Shown here piece after piece: positions 7,387 to 15,870 of a stretch of 37,845 nucleotides of DNA (positions within the stretch are counted from its first letter, which is position 1; each line of letters begins with the position of its first letter). The translations under genes were made by a program, and so were the position numbers. The stretch is taken from the NCBI GenBank assembly GCA_902784785.1, contig CACZWF010000012.1, positions 1-37,845 of the forward strand, written 5' to 3'. The DNA is from an uncultured Bacteroidia bacterium (lineage in GTDB: Bacteria; Bacteroidota; Bacteroidia; Bacteroidales; UBA932). The notes under the pieces were generated by a model that saw only the letters and a program-made list of their open reading frames with translations, searched no databases and had not been told where the DNA came from.

Positions 7387-8373
7387 CTATAATTTCGAGA
7401 GAAGGACTTCAGGGTTAGTTTCTGACATTAGGGAAACTGCAAACCATTTCTTGCCAAGGTCTTTTAACGATGCACCAACAAGATAAACCTTATCATCTAT
7501 CATTAGGAAGCGGTCATGAGATTTTTTGAATTCTTTAACTTCGATGACAGGATATTGAGCATTGTGTTTGGTGATGTCCAGCTGGAACTGTTGAGATATC
7601 TTTTGTGTGTAAATCGTAGCAGACACACCGCCCTCACGTTTATCCAGCATAGTTAGGATGGTCTCATCCACATAGTTGTCAATTAGAACAATACGTCTCT
7701 TGGCATTCTTAATGAGCCCGCAAATGAACTCATACGCATCATAAATTTGGCCGTCAAAGAAGATGCCTTGCTTGGGCGTAATTGAACGCTCGTCGATTTT
7801 TCTGAAGAGTTCTTCTATTCGATGATCAGCTTCTATCTGCTTATACTCTATCCGATCGAGACGCTGGAATATTTGTGCGTTAGATAGCAAGAAGTGGCGC
7901 ATTGCCACGAAAGCGTCCATTATACGAATGCTGACTTCTATTGCTTCATCACTATGTAGCACAGAAGATAACATCGCAACACCCTGCTCGGAATAAGCAT
8001 ATGGTTTTGAAGGATTGTATTGTAGAGAGAATAATCTATCGTTATTTGTGATGAGTCCCTTTATTTCTTCTGAAGTAAGTTGAAAACGGAATCGTTCGGG
8101 AAAACGTTTGATATTGCGTTTAACCTGCTCATTTAATCTATATGTGGGCACGCCATAAAGTTCTGCCAAGTCTCTATCAAGCATTACTTAAACTCCTCGA
8201 ATCGTAAAAATTCGCGTTTCTACAGCATTCTGTGGCAGGTTATCGCAAATTGCGATAACCCTCTTCGGATTGCTGATTTCTTGTTTTAACGGCTCATTAT
8301 TTGTAGTAGATTGCAACTGATTGCAACGTGTAATAGGCTCCAATATATTATTTATTGTTTTCTTCTTGTCCAT
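7387..8373 (-). pseudogene. ORF6N-domain protein split by an in-frame ochre stop
   Basis: The first part (8373-8188, 61 codons) ends ETRIFTIRGV-stop. Two codons later the same frame resumes with MLDRDLAELYGVPTYRLNEQVKRN, the core of the ORF6N DNA-binding domain. Family members read IRG-x-x-V-MLDRDLAELYGV without a break, so a single CAA-to-TAA change at 8188-8190 fits. The second part (7387-8184, 265 aa) holds ORF6N, a central helix, and a C-terminal domain ending in HDRFLMIDDKVYLVGASLKDLG, which resembles a phospholipase-D-like HxK-type motif. GAGGAG lies 9 bp before the second ATG, so reinitiation could still make the shorter protein. ORF6N proteins are phage- and mobile-element-linked regulators. 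Confidence 0.8.
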
Positions 8374-8522
8374 AGCAGGTATGTTTAACGGGGTAACAAA
8401 TGGGGAGATAGAATATCATTTCCCAATTTAACGATACAATTGTGAAGGGAGCTGCTTTCGAGCGAAAGACTTACTACTCCTGATTTCTTTACCGGCCGAT
8501 TCCACGACCGTCTTGCTTAGGG

Positions 8523-8530
8523 CAAAGATA
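8523..8530 (-). promoter_or_regulatory. -7 box (TATCTTTG) of the ORF6N gene
   Basis: Exact TAnnTTTG on the minus strand, about 150 bp before the first ORF6N start codon. The leader between contains a small CTTTCG/CGAAAG hairpin (8455-8468). Confidence 0.5.
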
Positions 8531-8578
8531 GTGATATTTGTCGAAAATTGCTTAAATTTGCGTATTATATATAGTGGT

Positions 8579-8763
8579 TTATTGTCTACCGATGTAAGCA
8601 AAGATCACTTCGGCGGCCTCGTCTTCGGTCTGGAAGTCCATGTCCAGAATGAGGTCATAATATGGTTTCCATCAATTGGGTGGCCTCTTCACGCGTCTTA
8701 TTCTACTTGGCCATGATGCGCTCGACGCGATGCTTCTGACAAATTATTCCGGAACGCCAAGGC
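8579..8763 (-). pseudogene. Remnant of a nucleotide/shikimate-kinase-like C-terminus
   Basis: On the minus strand one frame reads HRVERIMAK-stop-NKTREEATQLMETI, then after a frame change YYDLILDMDFQTEDEAAEVI and FAYIGRQ-stop. Both parts look like real protein and together resemble the end of a small P-loop kinase (cytidylate- or shikimate-kinase-like). A stop, a frameshift and loss of the N-terminal half make it dead. The exact family is uncertain. Confidence 0.5.
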
Positions 8764-8767
8764 ATTT

Positions 8768-10270
8768 TTATTTACACCGAAATTCAGCCAGCGGGGCATA
8801 GCCGAGTTCCGCCATCAGGGAATCCCAGTTGCGTGGCAGTTCGATCTTGATGGTGGCATATCCGCCGCCCGGCATCGTCTGGACCTTGTTGCGGGCTGCG
8901 TCGCCGGAGATGAGGAAGGCGGTCATTCCGCGCTTCATCGTGGGAATGGTCATCTGTTCGCTCTCGGGAGAATCATACCACTCCGGGGTGGGCGTCAACT
9001 CCCCTCCTTCATCCTTGCGGATATGGCCCTGATACTGACGCAGACTGTGTTTTCCACCGTCTTTGGCCCCGCCCGGATTGGCGTAATAATTGGCAAAAGC
9101 CCGCTCTTTGACCGGGCGGCGGGAAGCCTCGATCAGGTCCCGCTCCAAGGCCTCCGGACTCCGGTACTTGCCGGTCAAAATTTTCGCGACAGGTTCGGTC
9201 ATCAAAATCGTTCGGAAGGTAAACTGACGGCCGCTGCCCAGAGCGAACTGACTGCGTTCGCTGATGTCCCAGGCCAGCAGTTCCATCAGTTTCTCGGGGT
9301 TGGTGGTCGAAGGGGCCATATTGTTTCCCCAAAGCAGCGTGGAGCCCAGGGTGATGGTGCTTTCGTTCAGCCCATAACCCGCCCGAACGTGATAAGGTTT
9401 CCAGCCCACACGTAGACAAGCGGCGTCATCCTCCACCATACACCAGGACATAGGATAGCCGAAAGTCCCCATCCGGTCCTGCTTCACATAATAGCCGCAG
9501 AGGTTCATCAGAGCCAGATTCATAAAGCGGCCGATGGCCACGTTGGCGGCCTCGTTGATCTGCCCCTGGCCGCTGTCGATGCCCAGTTGCCGAGCCACCG
9601 GACCGTTGAGCCAACAATACGGAATCCAAGCGTGCGTGCTGGCGAGCGTGCGTCTGAAATTGGGGTCTCCGAGGCCTTTGGTTAGGGCTATCAGGATGGG
9701 CATATATTCCGGCTTGCACCCGGCCATCACCGCATTCACCGCCACGTGCCAGACCGTTGTGTTCCGATGGGCGATGGGCAAAATGGCGACTGTCTCATCC
9801 CATTTCTGGTCCGTATATTTAAGGAAAGAACTCACTTTTTCGAAGGTCGGCGGAACGATGGGAAGTCCGTCCGACCACTTCATTTCTTTGAAATAATCGT
9901 TGATTTCGTCAATCGTTCCGAAAAACGCATCGTCGCGGATATCCCCCGTCTTTCCACTTATGCCCGACGCACGTTCCTCCTCCGAAATCGGCTTGGTCAA
10001 CGCCTCAACGATCTGCGGCCACAGTATCTCCCGGGTATTCCGAATCAGTTCCTCGGCCGTATGCGTGGCAAAAGCGCCGGGGTACTGGGCCACCCGCATC
10101 ACGGGCACGCCGTTGTTGAGCGCCGTGTATTTCGCCTGGTCCACAAAACCGGGACCTGCAATCATCACGGAAGGGATGCCCAGATACTCGGCCGCGATGC
10201 AGGAACCCGTCTCTTTGGGCGTACAAAGGCCGCAGCCCCCGTTCCCCGAAATAACGGCGTCCACCCTCAT
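8768..10270 (-). CDS. UGSC-like family protein, main part (5' part in another frame)
   Basis: 500 residues. It begins inside a domain: MRVDAVISGNGGCGLC followed by TPKETGSCIAAEYLG. CGLC sits where (seleno)proteins of the UGSC family carry U/C-G-S-C. A second domain (about residues 130-490) has WSDGLPIVPPTFEKV, WHVAVNAVMAGCKPEY and a STHAWIPYCWLNGP block, shared in my memory by UGSC-family two-domain proteins of unknown activity. The N-terminal third of the expected protein, including its signal peptide, lies in the overlapping upstream frame (10267-10686). The ATG overlaps the upstream TGA (ATGA), so coupled translation is possible, but the product would then stay in the cytoplasm. Activity unknown. 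Confidence 0.65.
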   Translation of the reverse strand: MRVDAVISGNGGCGLCTPKETGSCIAAEYLGIPSVMIAGPGFVDQAKYTALNNGVPVMRVAQYPGAFATHTAEELIRNTREILWPQIVEALTKPISEEERASGISGKTGDIRDDAFFGTIDEINDYFKEMKWSDGLPIVPPTFEKVSSFLKYTDQKWDETVAILPIAHRNTTVWHVAVNAVMAGCKPEYMPILIALTKGLGDPNFRRTLASTHAWIPYCWLNGPVARQLGIDSGQGQINEAANVAIGRFMNLALMNLCGYYVKQDRMGTFGYPMSWCMVEDDAACLRVGWKPYHVRAGYGLNESTITLGSTLLWGNNMAPSTTNPEKLMELLAWDISERSQFALGSGRQFTFRTILMTEPVAKILTGKYRSPEALERDLIEASRRPVKERAFANYYANPGGAKDGGKHSLRQYQGHIRKDEGGELTPTPEWYDSPESEQMTIPTMKRGMTAFLISGDAARNKVQTMPGGGYATIKIELPRNWDSLMAELGYAPLAEFRCK

Positions 10271-10686
10271 TTCCCTGAGCCCGGGGCGGGATAAGGACCG
10301 GCAATGCCGATTTCGTCCAAAAGAATCACCCGGGCCGAAGGATAGTTTTCCCGAATCAGCCGCTTGATTTCCGGATGGGTGACGGCGGTCATAAAACTGA
10401 CGCCGACCACCGCGATGGTCTTCCCCTCCAGCGTCTCCAGCCGAGCCCCCTGCTCAATCATCTCGACCGACGACCGACCCACCGGACTCACCACCGCATA
10501 GGTTGGATCTTGGTGGGGAAAGGGGGTGGATTCGGCCGCAGGAGCGGACGACGCTGCGGATGTGAGCGTGGGCGCATCAGCCAACTTGCATTTGTCGTCA
10601 CAAACAATGCGCTGGGCACTTAATTCAACACAAAAGAAACTCACTGCCAGAGAAAGCAGAACAGTCCGAAAGAAACACAGGTTCAT
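10267..10686 (-). pseudogene. UGSC-like protein, signal peptide and N-terminal part
   Basis: 139 residues. A Sec signal peptide (residues 1-25, cut near LSAQ) is followed by a low-complexity Ala/Ser/Pro stretch and a conserved block, GKTIAVVGVSFMTAVTHPE, then RVILLDEIGIAGPYPAPG. It stops four codons later. The natural continuation (LREMRVDAVISGNGG) is found directly next to it in another frame, so a small deletion probably broke one gene into two. No canonical slippery heptamer is seen at the junction. Confidence 0.6.
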
Positions 10687-11140
10687 AGCAATTAGGCATT
10701 ACAAACATCTATTGGACGCCAAAATGCCTGGAAAGTTAAACGAGCAGAAGCAGTTGGGGGGGGGGGATAAGTTCTGTCTTGAAAAGTCTGATACCAGACA
10801 TCTATTGTTAACACCTGGTGCAGGCTTGCAGTCATGCGGGGACGCGCCTTTACTTTTTTTATCCCCCGCGAAGGACTTTTTTAAAAAAAGTTTGACCCCT
10901 TATAAAATTCGGGGACATTTGGGGGACAAACGTGAAAAGGGTTAAAAACTAAAATTGTTATTTACAACAAGTTATTGGATTATTCTATTTTGTGCATCGC
11001 AAATACGGCCAATTGGGTTTCTTTCCAAGACGCGGTTTTATTGGAAGTAACGCAGAAACTTTACCAATGAGCAGGATGACTTATAAAGAACTATTTATGT
11101 TCTCATCTATGACAACTATAGGCAGGACTCAATTATGGAA
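10687..11140. other. Gene-poor 450-bp stretch with G11 tract and inverted repeats
   Basis: No credible gene seen. It contains a run of eleven G (10756-10766), an A/T palindrome ACTTTTTT/AAAAAAGT (10875-10891) and a CCCC...GGGG inverted pair just after it. The short open frames on the plus strand have poor composition. Confidence 0.5.
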
Positions 11141-14100
11141 CTATTTCTTTTTATACCCGAACTTATTGTCGAGAATGAGTTCGGCGTATTTCTTATAGAT
11201 GGTTTCTTTTGTCAGGTTCTTGTTGCCTAAGGCGTTGTGTCTTTGAATCAGTTTTACAATATACTCCGGAACAAGTGCTTCCAACCGCCCGTTCTCAAAT
11301 AGATATTTCTCCGCCTTTTTCCGCGATTGAGGAAGGTCATCTTTGATTGATTTGGTTATGGGATATATCCAGCAGTAGTTATTTCCAAAGGGAAGACTAT
11401 GATCCAATAAAGGGGCGTTATTGTCGACAACAATTTCTTTGTATCGTTGGTATCCCAAATAGCAAAAATCCCCACATTTGAATCTTACATTATATGTTTC
11501 AAGGCGCATATCAAGTTTTTTTATGTCATAATTCAAGTGATTCACAAAATGGATCTTGTTGGATTTTCCTTTAATTAGTCGATAGTAGCAGCCATGTTGA
11601 CCGAGGGTAAATACTTCTGAACAGTAATAAGTGTCTGGAATGTCGTGTCCACTCACACGAACGATAATCTCGTCTTTATGAAATACGGAACCATTACTTA
11701 TAACTTCGCTTGTAAAAGAGGAGTTAAACGATGATATAACGAATTTCTCAGATTCAAGCAACTTTTTAATAGGCACGGCTTCTCCTGTATTGTCAATGCA
11801 AAGAAGGCCGCTTTGCTTTGTTTTGGGAATTTTATAGTCTTTCACTGGTACCAAATCCGGCTCGATAGATGTTTGATACTTCCAGTTGACAATACAAAAG
11901 TACACATACTGTTTAAGGACAGATTGATCTTTAGGATAGTCAATAAGCCGCCGTCTCAAAGGTTCATATATTAATTCGAGGCAATCGGGTATAAGGGACT
12001 CTCTAAACTTGTTGAACCACCTCCTCCCATGGGGCAGAAGACCGTCTCTAGATAATGTTACTAAAGAATCGGCTTCTCTACACCACAAATCCCAGCTGAA
12101 GGCATTGAAATTATTACTGGAATATATAGTAGATATAGGAATGTTACGCAAAAACAACTGTTCATCAAACTCATAAGTATCATCTGTAAATGATATCTTG
12201 ATTCGAGAGGCCATCTTGCCAGCGTTTTCAATGATAAAAGGAAACTCTTTCTGTCCCCATTTCCAATAGAGCCGGAAGTTGCCCTTCTCTTTTACAAATT
12301 CGTAGTCTTTTTGTTCCCTTCTTGTTTCAAAAGATGAATAAGGTGAATGATATCGGAGAGGAATACTGTCGATGTCCTGAAATGCGTACTTCACATAAAA
12401 ATCAGTATGTTCTGCTAGGTGATACTCAACAGCATCCGTGTTATCAAGCAGTTCTGTCACATTTTCTGGATTGATTTCAAAGAAATTGCTCCAATGCTCT
12501 TTATCAATCACAATCTTCACGGTTGAACCGTGAAGGACTTCTCTCTTCTCGCGGAGGAAATCAAAACCCTCCTCATTGATGGAGCAATAACTGCCGTCGG
12601 TAGAAGTTCGGAAAACAATACGTCGGGTAGGCTCGCCAGGGTAGTGGGTGTCAACGACAAATTCGTCGGTAACGTAAAAGATTGTCTGCAACCCTAAACC
12701 AAAGGATGCCGTTGGTTGGAGGAAAAAGGGCATCCCATTGATTATTTTCTCATAACCCTTGTCCGCTTTGCGGCTACTCCCAACTTGACTAGTCATTCGA
12801 ATTAGGCTTTCTTCAGAAATGCCTGTTCCCCAGTCTTCACAAATTACTGTGATGGTCTGCTCTTCCTTATTGTAATCAACTGTAAGGTCAATAGGATACT
12901 TTTCATATACTTGACTTGGGATGTCATCAGAAAACCGGATATCTTCCAGTTTTTGTATCTGCCGATCTGGATTCTTCAGTTCAAAAGGCAAGTGAATATC
13001 CATATCTCTCCATATCTGCAATTTTGTGGCGTCCAGAGCATTTTGAACTATCTCGCGGAGAAATACCCGCCCCGGATTCCTATAGATAGCCCCTCCTTTG
13101 AGCATTTCGAAGGTACGCTGGCTGGAAATATCAAACCGGAGATTACGTAATTCATACCGGGGGCGTGTCCCTCTGTAAAATATATTGATTTTGTCCTTAT
13201 GCAATACGGGAGGGAGCCCTCCAAGATTTGAGGGTGCGATGACACTCCATTCGCGGCACTGATTTGCGACTTCAGATTCCAGCCAATCAAACAATTCGCG
13301 GGCAACTCGGTAAGATGCCTCCGTCGGGCAATTCAGATCGACTTCGATGCCTTCCGGAGAAATAAGCAGGTGTTTTACTGCTTGATGTTTATCATAGTGT
13401 GCCCGTGAAGAATCTGGAATGTCTTTTACCATTGCTATGGAATACGGATTAAAACGATTGTTATCGATATCTAACAGATCGCCCAAACGAATCATACTGG
13501 CAATGAATCGAGGGTGTGCAAAGTCACTCTTGAATCCGGTTGCCTTTTGAGGTAGCTCCATGACTTCATCGAAGTCTGTACCATGAAGACGCGCCACCTG
13601 TGCAATAAGAGTCAGGTATCTTTCCGGCAGCGATTCAAAGTGGAACCTGCTTGCATTTTCACGGAAAAAGTCGCTTTTCTTAAGGAATTCTGAGCTACGA
13701 CCTCCATGTCCTTGGCGCAACTGGTGCGCCAAGATGATAGTTACAGCATTGCGAACCCCCAACGCCCATTTGAAACCCTCGGCAGCATTGGCAGGACGGG
13801 TATAGTAATCTTGCAACAATCTGGCAGCAGTAGCTATTATTTTGTCACTGCTTTTAGCATAACTTTCAATTAGTTTCTTGACCTCTGGCTTGTCCCATTC
13901 TTTCTCCACCATTTCATAGGTCATGTACATTCCAAGGTCATGTGTGAGTGCAGACATGAGCAAGAGAAACGTATCGGTAGCCCCAAGGCGTTCCACGCGA
14001 TCTCGCCCCAATAACCGCTGAATATTGTCAAGAATCGTAATCGAGTGACTAATGTCGTGTTGGCTGTAATGGGGAAATACTGATGCGATGTTATTTAACA

Positions 14101-14215
14101 CCGCTGCCAAGTTCTCCTTGTTCAGTCGCCAGACTGCATAAAGTATTTCATAGTCCTTATCGCCGTTGCAGATCGCTTCCAAGTGCTTTTCAAGTGAGTA
14201 ATTGCCCGTTTCCAT
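11141..14215 (-). CDS. HD-domain plus GHKL (Hsp90/MORC-type) ATPase, 1024 aa
   Basis: A large cytoplasmic protein. The N-terminal part is an HD-type metal-dependent hydrolase-like domain (HYSQHDISHS near residues 50-60, THDLGM near 94-99, a further HQLRQGHGG near 170, and RLGDLLDIDNNR near 250). A GHKL ATP-binding domain follows: N box REIVQNALDATK (about 388), G1 box DWGTGIS (about 465) and G2 box SFGLGLQTIFY (about 505). The C-terminal half has no motif I recognise. Such HD plus GHKL proteins are predicted from comparative genomics to act in prokaryotic conflict systems; their target is unknown. ATG at 14213-14215 is chosen over GTG at 14224, because the -7 box at 14235 leaves only a short leader. 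Base composition is visibly A+T-richer than in the right half of the window, a sign of transfer. Confidence 0.82.
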   Translation of the reverse strand: METGNYSLEKHLEAICNGDKDYEILYAVWRLNKENLAAVLNNIASVFPHYSQHDISHSITILDNIQRLLGRDRVERLGATDTFLLLMSALTHDLGMYMTYEMVEKEWDKPEVKKLIESYAKSSDKIIATAARLLQDYYTRPANAAEGFKWALGVRNAVTIILAHQLRQGHGGRSSEFLKKSDFFRENASRFHFESLPERYLTLIAQVARLHGTDFDEVMELPQKATGFKSDFAHPRFIASMIRLGDLLDIDNNRFNPYSIAMVKDIPDSSRAHYDKHQAVKHLLISPEGIEVDLNCPTEASYRVARELFDWLESEVANQCREWSVIAPSNLGGLPPVLHKDKINIFYRGTRPRYELRNLRFDISSQRTFEMLKGGAIYRNPGRVFLREIVQNALDATKLQIWRDMDIHLPFELKNPDRQIQKLEDIRFSDDIPSQVYEKYPIDLTVDYNKEEQTITVICEDWGTGISEESLIRMTSQVGSSRKADKGYEKIINGMPFFLQPTASFGLGLQTIFYVTDEFVVDTHYPGEPTRRIVFRTSTDGSYCSINEEGFDFLREKREVLHGSTVKIVIDKEHWSNFFEINPENVTELLDNTDAVEYHLAEHTDFYVKYAFQDIDSIPLRYHSPYSSFETRREQKDYEFVKEKGNFRLYWKWGQKEFPFIIENAGKMASRIKISFTDDTYEFDEQLFLRNIPISTIYSSNNFNAFSWDLWCREADSLVTLSRDGLLPHGRRWFNKFRESLIPDCLELIYEPLRRRLIDYPKDQSVLKQYVYFCIVNWKYQTSIEPDLVPVKDYKIPKTKQSGLLCIDNTGEAVPIKKLLESEKFVISSFNSSFTSEVISNGSVFHKDEIIVRVSGHDIPDTYYCSEVFTLGQHGCYYRLIKGKSNKIHFVNHLNYDIKKLDMRLETYNVRFKCGDFCYLGYQRYKEIVVDNNAPLLDHSLPFGNNYCWIYPITKSIKDDLPQSRKKAEKYLFENGRLEALVPEYIVKLIQRHNALGNKNLTKETIYKKYAELILDNKFGYKKK

Positions 14216-14234
14216 ATACGACACTTTTTTATAT

Positions 14235-14242
14235 CAAATATA
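14235..14242 (-). promoter_or_regulatory. -7 box (TATATTTG) of the HD-GHKL gene
   Basis: Exact TAnnTTTG on the minus strand, 19 bp before ATG 14215. It gives the gene its own promoter, separate from the DUF234 ATPase upstream. Confidence 0.6.
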
Positions 14243-14373
14243 ACAGTATATCAAGTATTCAATCATCTATTTATGCCTGTTTGTCGAAGCAGAAGATAAC
14301 CGTTTGTGGTCAGTGCGTTGCACTTTACATAATCCCGATATAGAGACCATTCAATTGCTTTAAGTTTTATCCA

Positions 14374-15723
14374 TCACATATCCTCCATCGAGAGACAAGA
14401 AAGCACGATCTTGTTCTTTCTGGCCTGCTTCTCTTTGGAGGAGAAGAAAGCTGTTTTCTCTTCAAGAAGTTCCTTGTTGAATTTGTCCGGATTACGCTTT
14501 ACCTCTATCACATCGAGAACATTTTCCTTGAGGCGCAGGGCAACGATATCCAATTCGGCCTGCTGATGATGTCCCTCATTGTCTGTGTACCCTTTAGGGT
14601 CCCACCAACTTCCAACGTCGCGGTAATCCAGACTCTCTACCAACTTCAGCTTAAAGTATCGTTCAAGGACATCACCGGAATAGGTTTCATAATCCTCTTC
14701 CATAATTCTGCACAGGGCCGGGTACTGTCCGATTTCGATGAGTCGCTGGTTCTTTTCCACATAGCGGAACCAGAAACGAAGGAAAATATCGCTGATCTCG
14801 TACCTTACGGTCTGGGTCTTGGGCTTTGCCCAAATAGGTCGAACCTTTCGGATGAGATCGTATGTCTCTTCGAGATTCAGCAACTGTCCGCCCACACTCT
14901 TTCCACCCAGGTAGTCTTCAATCGAGGACTGGGTATTGTACCCCATCGATATGGCCTGAAGGATGGAAAAGTAGGTCGCATATTTCTTTCCGAACTCCTG
15001 GATGAGGAGTTTCCTGCCCTCTTCTATCAACGGAGAGTCCTCCTTGCAGATTTTGGTAATCATCTTCTTGCAGGTGGTCGCATTCACATCCATAAATAGT
15101 TCTACATATTTCGGAATGCCACCCGTGAAAGTATAAAGCGCGAGAAGGTCATCGTTGGAATAGCCCGGAGCGTTGTCCTTCATAATCTGTTTGAGGACAG
15201 AAGTGGGGAATGCCTGCAGCTTGATGGTCGAATCCTGCCTGCCGTAAAGGGGTTCTTTCCTGTTTTTGAAAAGCTTCTCCATCAAGGAATATACGGATCC
15301 GCTGACTACCATATTCACGTGGGTCTCTTTCTGAGACTTGTCCCACCAATTCTGTATATCGCTGTATATGGATGGATTAATATCAAGGAAATTCTGAAAC
15401 TCATCAAAGACCAGGGTGTATTTCCGACGCTTTCCCTCCTCCATCAGGAAACGGAACACATCCCGGAAAGCGCTCATCGAAGGGACGAATGAACCCATCT
15501 TCTCCTGATACTCCTCACAGAACTCCCGGCAAAGTACCGATTCACTCTTTTTACCCACAAACAGATACACATAAGGTTCGTCTTTGTAGGCTTCCTTGAT
15601 AAGGGTGGTCTTTCCGATACGTCTCCGTCCGGTAACAACCGTCATTCGGGAATAACCATCGTATGATAGTTCCCTCATTTCGCGCAACATCTTCAGTTGC
15701 TCTTCCCTGTCATAAAATTTCAT
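14374..15723 (-). CDS. AAA ATPase, ATPase_2 + DUF234 family
   Basis: 449 residues. Walker A VVTGRRRIGKTTLI (about 29-42) and Walker B LVFDEFQNF (about 104-112), with a VSGSVYSLMEKLF sensor block near 140-152. A winged-helix segment (about 240-290) leads to the DUF234 C-terminus, which ends in a PD-(D/E)xK-like element ELDIVALRLKE...DVIEVKRN near 390-412. The family resembles archaeal ATPases and has no settled role. The gene starts 9 bp from palindromic repeats at 15733-15759. It follows its own promoter (15762-15769) and is 150 bp upstream of the HD-GHKL gene on the same strand, so the two may share a role. Confidence 0.88.
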   Translation of the reverse strand: MKFYDREEQLKMLREMRELSYDGYSRMTVVTGRRRIGKTTLIKEAYKDEPYVYLFVGKKSESVLCREFCEEYQEKMGSFVPSMSAFRDVFRFLMEEGKRRKYTLVFDEFQNFLDINPSIYSDIQNWWDKSQKETHVNMVVSGSVYSLMEKLFKNRKEPLYGRQDSTIKLQAFPTSVLKQIMKDNAPGYSNDDLLALYTFTGGIPKYVELFMDVNATTCKKMITKICKEDSPLIEEGRKLLIQEFGKKYATYFSILQAISMGYNTQSSIEDYLGGKSVGGQLLNLEETYDLIRKVRPIWAKPKTQTVRYEISDIFLRFWFRYVEKNQRLIEIGQYPALCRIMEEDYETYSGDVLERYFKLKLVESLDYRDVGSWWDPKGYTDNEGHHQQAELDIVALRLKENVLDVIEVKRNPDKFNKELLEEKTAFFSSKEKQARKNKIVLSCLSMEDM

Positions 15724-15732
15724 ACGTCCAAA

Positions 15733-15759
15733 TTTTACGGCCGTAAAATTTACGGCCGT
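15733..15759. repeat. Palindromic TTTACGGCCGTAAA repeat upstream of DUF234 ATPase
   Basis: TTTTACGGCCGTAAAA (15733-15748) is a perfect 16-bp palindrome, followed directly by a second TTTACGGCCGT (15749-15759). It lies between the -7 box and the start codon, 9 bp from the ATG, covering the likely transcription start. A probable operator, unrelated in sequence to those of the two DUF4143 genes. Confidence 0.8.
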
Positions 15760-15761
15760 TG

Positions 15762-15769
15762 CAAAGTTA
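15762..15769 (-). promoter_or_regulatory. -7 box (TAACTTTG) of the DUF234 ATPase
   Basis: Exact TAnnTTTG on the minus strand, adjacent to the palindromic operator. Confidence 0.65.
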
Positions 15770-15822
15770 GTAAAAAGAATTGAATCTCCAAATTTTGAAG
15801 ATGTTAGCGCACATTTTCACTC

Positions 15823-15870
15823 ATTTTATTCACTGTACTGCACAAAATCGGCGGATTTTATCCACTATAC
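15823..15870. repeat. Orphan direct-repeat pair at 32-bp period
   Basis: ATTTTATTCACTGTAC (15823-15838) recurs as ATTTTATCCACTATAC (15855-15870), 14 of 16 positions equal, 32 bp apart. On the minus strand an ATG lies 8 bp beyond it (15812-15814) but opens only 15 codons. Spacing and position copy the arrays before the two DUF4143 genes, yet no such gene follows. Confidence 0.6.

Noticed and set aside
8513-8716. Plus-strand open frame of 67 codons
   Set aside because: Opposite the kinase remnant, which reads as protein on the minus strand; no promoter or similarity.
10262-10275. Programmed -1 frameshift joining the two UGSC-like parts
   Set aside because: The junction reads TCA GGG AAA TGA, which is not a canonical X XXY YYZ slippery heptamer, and some conserved residues seem to be missing between the parts.
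10526-10945. Plus-strand open frame of 139 codons
   Set aside because: Opposite the UGSC-like N-terminal part and the G11 tract; composition is not protein-like.
10992-11198. Plus-strand open frame of 68 codons
   Set aside because: Overlaps the 3' end of the HD-GHKL gene and has no promoter or recognisable sequence.
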